Positions 58,601 to 64,000 of a stretch of 64,000 nt of DNA are shown in pieces; position 1 is the first letter of the stretch; each line of letters begins with the position of its first letter. The notes beneath the pieces were generated by a model. That model did no database searches and had not been told where the DNA came from. It saw only the letters and a list, made by a program, of their open reading frames with translations. This DNA is from Notamacropus eugenii (lineage: Eukaryota > Chordata > Mammalia > Diprotodontia > Macropodidae). A program made the translations under genes and the position numbers. The stretch lies in the NCBI RefSeq assembly GCF_028372415.1, contig NC_092873.1, positions 349,207,390-349,271,389 of the forward strand, read 5' to 3'.

Positions 58601-59640
58601 GATTTGTCAGTCTGGTGGAGCCTATGGAATCCTTTCTCAGAATATTCTTAAATGAAAATAAAACAATAGCTAGCAACCAATAATGTTGAAAAAGTTAACA
58701 ATTTTTTTTTAAAAACTTCATGAATCCCAATTTAAGGACACCTGATTTAGTCTAACCCCCTCATTTTACAGATAAGGAAATAGGCTCAGAGGAGTTAAGT
58801 GCTTTGCCTAAGCTCACACAGATGATAAATGGCAGAGATGGTGAACTAGGGATTTCTTCAAAATCAGTGCTTTTTTTTTTTTAAACTGCATTATATCCTA
58901 GATATAATACTTGTTTAACATTTAGTTGATGTAACCTTGGCTTGGTGGGTAGAATGCTGACTCTGTGTCAGGAAAACCTGGGTTCAGGTTCTGCGTCTAA
59001 CACATGCTGGCTTTTTGAACCTGGGCAAGTCTTTAATCTTCTTTTCATGACCTCAGGCATTTAAGACCATAAACTTGTTAGCAGCTCTTCATCTGTATTG
59101 GTAAAAGGACTTTTCTCCAGGGAACACCACCTAATGAAAGTGCAAGTCTGGACCACAAAAACCCAAATGTGTATACAGAAATAAAACTATTCTTCTGTAT
59201 ATAATGCTCTTTAATTCAGACTTTTCACCAGTTCAGATTGTACTTTGCTTTCTATCCATGCCAAGGCACCTAAATTAAGACAGAATGGCTGAATGATCCT
59301 TAACCTTCAGGAGGCTATGGGTAGAAAGTCAAGATGTTCTGGAGACAGATAAAACATAGTACTCATTAAGGAGAGAGAAGTAACCAAAAATATTAGGGAT
59401 AGGGTAGTGCTAGTGCATGTGCCTGTGCCACTAACCCTTAACTCAACAGCAGCTCTTTTCCGAAACACCAACGTGGAAGATGTCCTGAATGCTCGAAAAT
59501 TGGAGCGAGATTCACTGCGGGATGAGTCTCAGAGGAAGAAAGAACAAGACAAACTACAAAGGGAGAAAGACAAGCTGGCCAAGCAGGAGCGAAAGGAGAA
59601 AGAAAAGAAAAGGACACAGAAAGGGGAGCGCAAACGGTAA
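49220..59640 (+). CDS. CCDC43: CCDC43, coiled-coil protein 43 (5 exons)
   Basis: CCDC43 is a small, widely expressed coiled-coil protein whose biochemical role is not established. Exons: 49220-49408, 54606-54693, 55526-55661, 57331-57389, 59453-59640; total 660 nt (219 aa; human about 224, from memory), all phases closing. The sequence follows human almost residue for residue: [76 protein letters not shown] and [20 protein letters not shown]. The C-terminal 55 residues are a highly charged Lys/Glu/Arg helix ([20 protein letters not shown]) ending [10 protein letters not shown]. The ATG at 49220 sits in aagATGg and aligns with the human start; an upstream open frame from 49079 is out of frame. 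Introns 1 and 2 are GT-AG; introns 3 and 4 carry U12-type signals. Confidence 0.97.
50100..50222 (+). repeat. Interspersed repeat, 'tgtgccaggcac' family
   Basis: agtaaacatttattaagagc, ctactgtgtgctagacacag, cctcaaggagctcttagtct. Confidence 0.65.
50365..50580 (+). repeat. CORE-SINE
   Basis: ggaattaggcagacctgaat, atgtgactttggacaagtct, cctcagtttcctcatctgta. Confidence 0.75.
52421..52499. mobile_element. Mariner-type hairpin MITE
   Basis: About 79 bp with inverted ends gtgtcccaaaagtct and agacttttggcactc around an A/T-rich core, the layout of MADE1-like mariner derivatives. Non-autonomous. Confidence 0.65.
54606..54693 (+). CDS. CCDC43: CCDC43 exon 2
   Basis: 88 nt encoding [20 protein letters not shown] and NVVTKEKKE. 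Acceptor TTCTCTGACTAG, donor GTAGGG. Confidence 0.96.
55526..55661 (+). CDS. CCDC43: CCDC43 exon 3 (AT-AC donor)
   Basis: 136 nt encoding (D)[20 protein letters not shown] to NVTDEE. Acceptor CCATGCCAG. The exon is followed by ATATCCTTT, not GT; reading on would add only two residues before TGA. Confidence 0.95.
55662..57330 (+). other. CCDC43 intron 3, U12-type AT-AC
   Basis: The 5' site is ATATCCTTT (55662-55670), the branch-point-like TTCCTTAAC is at 57313-57321, and the intron ends TTTTAC at 57330. The branch A to 3' site distance is about 10 nt, as minor-class introns require. Interior holds MIR-like (55925-56070) and 56575-56780 repeats. Confidence 0.92.
56575..56790 (+). repeat. Interspersed repeat, 'tgtgccaggcac' family
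   Basis: ggatttactacgcacctgtt, atatgccaggcactctgcta, cccaagaagctcacagtcta, gaaggagacaatattcaaac, agaaggcactagaaaggcac. Confidence 0.75.
57331..57389 (+). CDS. CCDC43: CCDC43 exon 4, 59-nt exon between two U12-type introns
   Basis: Encodes (D)[19 protein letters not shown], matching human DEADEKDDSGATTMNIGSDK. It is entered through an AC acceptor (ccttttac) and left through a GTATCCTTC donor. Confidence 0.93.
57390..59452 (+). other. CCDC43 intron 4, U12-type GT-AG
   Basis: The 5' site is GTATCCTTC (8 of 9 to the minor consensus), the branch-point-like CCCTTAAC is at 59435-59442, and the 3' site is CAGCAG. There is no polypyrimidine tract before the acceptor, as expected for U12 introns. Confidence 0.85.
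58570..58870 (+). repeat. MIR-like repeat with insertion
   Basis: tattagagctgaaagggaat at one end and ctcattttacagataaggaa, gctcacacagatgataaatg at the other, separated by about 140 bp of unrelated sequence. Confidence 0.45.
59453..59640 (+). CDS. CCDC43: CCDC43 exon 5 with stop
   Basis: 188 nt encoding (S)[16 protein letters not shown] to [10 protein letters not shown] and TAA at 59638-59640. The acceptor is a tandem CAGCAG; using the first AG would insert one Ala. Confidence 0.96.
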
Positions 59641-60935
59641 CGTCTGGATCCTCTCTTCCTCCCAAGGACTTGAGCAAAGGAAGAATTGGGTCTCGTGTAT
59701 GGTGTGTATTTTGGAGAAATAAGAGAAGTCCTGGTGGTTCTACTAATGCATTTCCTTCCTTGTTTACACAGCCAAAAGAAAAATCACAAATGTTTAATTA
59801 CAAAATGTGCCATGTGATTTGTGGTGTGGGTAATGTTGGATTGATGTAGCCAATGTCTGTACCAAAGATCTGAGGTGTGACTTATTTTCAGCAAATCAAT
59901 TCCTGTGATCCTTTTATTAACCACTTAAAAATTTTGGTCTTCCTTTTTGACCAGAAAACTAGCTTTGCAACTTTTAAACCTGGAGTATGTAGAATTGGAA
60001 TGGATACTACTCTCCCTGACAGAATGTAGAGTGGAAGTTTGCTTTGAGACAGCAGTTAGTTCTAAAATGTGATGTTCTTTATTTCTATCAGATAAGATAG
60101 AAAGCTAAATCCAGATTTTATTTTTTTAATAATATATAGGAGTAGAAGCCTAAGCCTAGGGAAGTGGAGGTAGTTGTGGATGTTTAAAAAAAAAAAAGGA
60201 TAGTATGACTATCACATCAGTGCAAGGCTATTTAAATATGTAGCTATGAATTTATAGCTGTAACCATGACTTCTTTCCCCAATGTGATAGTAGAAAGTTT
60301 AGTACCATTCTTACCTTAAGACTCATCTAAATATAAGTGAAAACTTCTAGTGGTTTCTAGTTTAAAGAATTAGGTAGAGTGGAATGGATAGAGAGGTCAT
60401 CTCCCTAAAGAAAAAGGCAATACTAGGAATCTCTAGTAACACTGGGTATTTAGCAACTTAGGTCAGCCTCTCCTGCTGCACCTTCTCATTCTTCAAGTAA
60501 CACTGGGGAGAAAGAAGCCACTGGCTACTCATCCAAATTTGTCTTCTGAGAAGGTTTGGATGCCTGCATTATTGTTAAGTCCATTTAGATGGATCAGATA
60601 GATGCCAGCAGGAGTTCTCCAGATCTGCTTTCTTCACTTGCTAAATTTAGTTGCAAGTAACTTTTTTTATTGTAAACAACTACTGACCATAAAATAACCC
60701 AGAGAAGGCACTTTTACTGATTAACAGACTGAAGGTAGATCCACTTTCATATAATTACATGGGAGTAACAGACCTTTTTACTTAAGTGTGTGCAGATGAT
60801 TAAAATGATGCTTGGCTAAGGAAAGGTTTTTCTCCTCTCTCCTGTACACACGCCTGAGCCATAGCATTTCAGAAATGTAAATGTTCACATTTTCCACATT
60901 TTTTTTCAAATAAACTTCTGATATTTAAATCACCA
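59641..60935 (+). other. Probable CCDC43 3' UTR
   Basis: Noncoding. A plus-strand AATAAA at 60909-60914 is the first good polyadenylation signal, giving a 3' UTR of about 1.3 kb; further signals exist downstream (for example near 62142), so longer forms are possible. Confidence 0.5.
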
Positions 60936-60999
60936 TTTTCTGATTTCTTCTGATTTTCTCTTCAACAACTTTTCACCACAGGAAAAAGAAGTTCTGAGT

Positions 61000-61180
61000 G
61001 TGATATAGCAGAAAAGATTGCAGATTTTGGAGTTGAGTGGACTGGTTCAAATCTCTTCTCTGTTAGTCCTCATTAAAATTACTACCAGTGTGACTTTGAG
61101 CAAGTCATTTAACCTCTCTGGCCTCAATTTCTTCCTCTGCAAAATGAGAGCTTTGGACTAGATGACCTCTGAGATCCCAT
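61000..61180 (+). repeat. MIR-like repeat
   Basis: gtgactttgagcaagtcatt, taacctctctggcctcaatt, tcctctgcaaaatgagagct, gactagatgacctctgagat. Confidence 0.65.
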
Positions 61181-62640
61181 CTTCCCCTAAATAGATAAAA
61201 CCATTCACTTAGAAGTGTAGTGGATTTTGACTTAATGCTGTTTGCTTTGATAAGAGTTCTGATATGCTGGATAAATCTTTTAGGAGAACTGGAGTCTTCT
61301 AATACCTTATAACATTTTAACATGGTCATTTCTTGGACCAGAGAGATATATAGAATAATTCAAGTACAGAAGAACCCATATGTGCTTCTAACTTCATTAT
61401 GAAAGCTACCACAATCTTTACAACTTTCATGTTCAAAAGTCCTCAGTTATTCATAACATATAGCATCTTTGGATTTCAGATATTTTAGCTCTCACACTGG
61501 AAAAGACATTATAGATGTCCTTTTTGATTGCTAACTTAATTATGCAGTTTAAGTTATGATTTGGTTTTCAAGTTGAAAGGAATCAGTCTTTATTATTAAA
61601 ATAACAGATTACATCTGAATGACTTACTTTTTCAACCTACCTAACATTTTAATCATTAATTTTATGATCTTGAGACTGTGTATGTTACAACTAAAGTCCA
61701 AACTGACAAAATATTCAGCAGTCTTTTAAAGAGATGGGAATAGGTTTGTTTGCTAACTAGATTTAAGTATGTCATCTAGACACTTGAAGGCCTTAATGAA
61801 TATTGGTCTTCTATGATGTCAATTTGGGGGTGATAATGTTTAAATTCCTCCTTTTCATATCTCCTCAGTTAATACTGACTAGCCACAGTTTTGGGTTTTG
61901 CTGTAACATTCTAGAGCATCTCAAGCAGGACAGCCCTGAAGCACTGAGTTCCTAAGCCCTTGGAAAGACAACATGACTCAAGGTAGCTTTCATCCACTTT
62001 TGGTAAAGGGTTTACTTTTCTTAGGTTTGGCCAGATTTTTTTAAAGAGAACAAAAATGGTAGAAACACCACATATTCCCTGGCGAATCTGTTGGTATTTT
62101 TAAGTAGCTTGTATAAGTTTTTACTTAAAATTATATGGGGAATAAATAGAAATATATAGAAAATGTTTAAAAAAATTTTATGCTGTAGGAAGACACTGTA
62201 TAGTGATTAAAATCATCTAAGGGTGTAATTAACATGTTTAATTTAAAGATAACCAGGTCAGGATTGGTTAACTGGAAATAGGATTATTATTTAGGAGAGA
62301 ATTTGTAACATGCTTTTTTAGTGTATAAATATTCTTAACATACAATCTTTGCCTAACTTATTTTGATTATATGCTGTAAAGGCTTCCACAGATTTTCTAT
62401 TTTGAAATTTCTGGATCAGCATAAGCAGAAAGCTTCAGTTTTAGGTATTAGCATTTTAGCAACTAGTATATTCACCTTGTAAATCCAAATACAACACAGA
62501 TAATTCATTCAAAATTACTTGGCAGAAATACTCAGCAATTTTATGTAAATTTAGTTACATCGTTTCCTAATGAGCGCAGTGAATGAAGCTAGCTGTATCA
62601 GGGGTGTAAATGTTGAATAATGATATCAGACATTTTCAAC
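61180..62640. other. AT-rich sequence downstream of CCDC43
   Basis: Nothing recognised. It is unusually poor in repeats compared with the rest of the window. Confidence 0.4.
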
Positions 62641-62823
62641 AAATGCTAATTTATTTATTACCTGACAGTCTAAATTCAGTACAATATTTGTTTTCATAAC
62701 ATCCAACATGTCTTATGTCAAACTTAACCAGTTTCTGTGCAGTGACTGTGGTGGGGTGATCTATTTTATTTGGCTACCCTCAATGTAATTCATTTGGGCA
62801 GTTGTCTTAAGGCATATCAATGA

Positions 62824-62985
62824 TCAAAATGGTTTCACTACAGTTTCTCCTGCATTCTCAATCAGTTTCTTCCGCACATCATCTAAAGAAAATTTATGTG
62901 GTGTGATTACACTCCTTTTTTTTTTTTTTTGCATACCAGGATTTCTAAAACTAGGAAGAACACTGATATTTGAAACATCAGTGTT
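62824..62985 (-). other. Unassigned C-terminal-like coding frame
   Basis: A 53-codon open frame reading VLPSFRNPGMQ, four Lys from an A15 run, then RSVITPHKFSLDDVRKKLIE and NAGETVVKPF with TGA at 62826-62824. A minus-strand AATAAA lies 170-180 nt beyond the stop (TTTATT near 62650). A possible acceptor (AAATATCAG) precedes it. I do not recognise the family. It may be the last exon of a gene converging on CCDC43, or chance. Confidence 0.3.
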
Positions 62986-62989
62986 TCAA

Positions 62990-64000
62990 GCCAAGGGTAG
63001 TAGTTCAATTAAATTTCATCAGTACATTATATTATAGTTTAACTCATGCTAGAATTGTTAAAACCCAAGGTCTTCTGAGCCACATAATACCAACATTTCA
63101 TATTAATGAATAAATTATTCACATTCAATACAAAGATATTAAGTGATGAGAAACAGAAAAAGCCAAGCTTTCAAGAGCTCTCAAAAAAAAAAATACAGAA
63201 GCAAAACTAATGAACACAACTACACAAAATATACACTAACCAATTGTAAACCAAACTAGCTAAAGAGTAACTTTAAAAAAATACATTTTAGAACCTCGTG
63301 ATACCCTCTTAAAAAGCAGCAAAACCAAGGGTATTAGAACTATAGTCATTATTTCAGTTGCTGTCCAGCAAGTCTTTCTAAAAGATCCAGATAATGGAAA
63401 TGTTATGTTTTGATTCAATTTAAATACTTTAAAATTGGCAACATTTAATAATTGATATTATAATTAAATTTTAAAGAATATACACAAATGATTTGAACAG
63501 GTTTTATATTCAGTAACTTGCATGGTTTTTACACTGGCACTTTTATCACTAATTTAGGAGAATCAGATGCAATTCCCTCCATAAATTTAGGCGCTAAGAT
63601 TTCAAATTTATAAATATGGTAGTATTTTAATATTAAATTTTTACATGAATATTGGGTATAGCCTTGTTTTCCTTTGGTTCCCAGGTATTATCCAGTTTTG
63701 CAAGGAAAACGCTTTTATATCACAATCAAAACTTGTCTTGGTTACAAGACTGTAGTCCTAGTTGGGTTACAGTCACTTAGATTCATTATTTGGAATTATT
63801 ACTTACTAAGGCAAACCTAAATGAAACTTATCATCTAGAAGAATTTCACATTTGCGTTTACCTACACTGCAGAATAGATTTAAGTAATACTTTAGTTGTT
63901 AGGAAATACTCATTTTACTTAAACTAACCTGTTATCTTTGACTAGCTAGAACTCCTAGAGTAGTCAACTTTACCTTTGAGAGTTCACTTTTAACTATATC
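62990..64000. other. AT-rich window end
   Basis: No gene or named repeat is recognised. If the frame at 62824 is real, this would be its intron. Confidence 0.35.

Noticed and set aside
62824-62985. Assignment of this frame to MEIOC
   Set aside because: Expected from human gene order, but the residues do not match what I remember of MEIOC, so the symbol is withheld.

Overview
The window looks like nuclear DNA from a marsupial, probably an Australian lineage. The evidence is the repeats: many tRNA-headed CORE/WSINE-type SINEs with marsupial tails, MIR- and L2-like fragments, L1 pieces whose ORF1 matches the marsupial L1 type, hAT and mariner hairpin MITEs, and low gene density with multi-exon, intron-rich genes. 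The species call is inference. The gene calls rest on exon-by-exon protein similarity and on reading-frame phases that close exactly.

Two protein-coding genes are supported, head to head about 26 kb apart. On the minus strand, positions 21702 down to 1806, lies DBF4B, the second activating subunit of the CDC7 kinase. Twelve coding exons were placed; their lengths sum to 2328 nt (775 codons plus stop) with every junction in phase. A CpG island at about 22480-22900 is its likely promoter. On the plus strand, 49220-59640, lies CCDC43, with five coding exons (660 nt, 219 aa) and its own CpG island. The DBF4B/CCDC43 neighbourhood is also known from human 17q21.31, from memory.

The most notable signals are in splicing. 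CCDC43 intron 3 is an AT-AC intron with near-perfect U12-type 5' splice site and branch point. The next intron has a U12-type GT-AG signature, so a 59-bp exon is flanked by two minor-class introns. DBF4B exon 4 uses a GC donor, and a 34-nt copy of that exon's acceptor and 5' half sits 4.3 kb further along the gene.

The 23-49 kb spacer has no supported active gene. It holds a RPL37A retrocopy cut by a SINE, a 5'-truncated COPS6 retrocopy with poly(A) tail abutted by a hAT MITE, an ORF1-only (HAL1-like) L1 derivative, two solo LTRs in opposite orientation each with a perfect 5-bp target duplication, a Ty3/gypsy-like reverse transcriptase relic, and an ERVL-like LTR end with a primer-binding-site-like sequence. 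DBF4B intron 1 carries a 31-bp C-rich minisatellite beside the promoter. The right end (59.6-64 kb) is CCDC43 3' UTR and downstream sequence, with one unassigned minus-strand reading frame that may be the end of a convergent gene.
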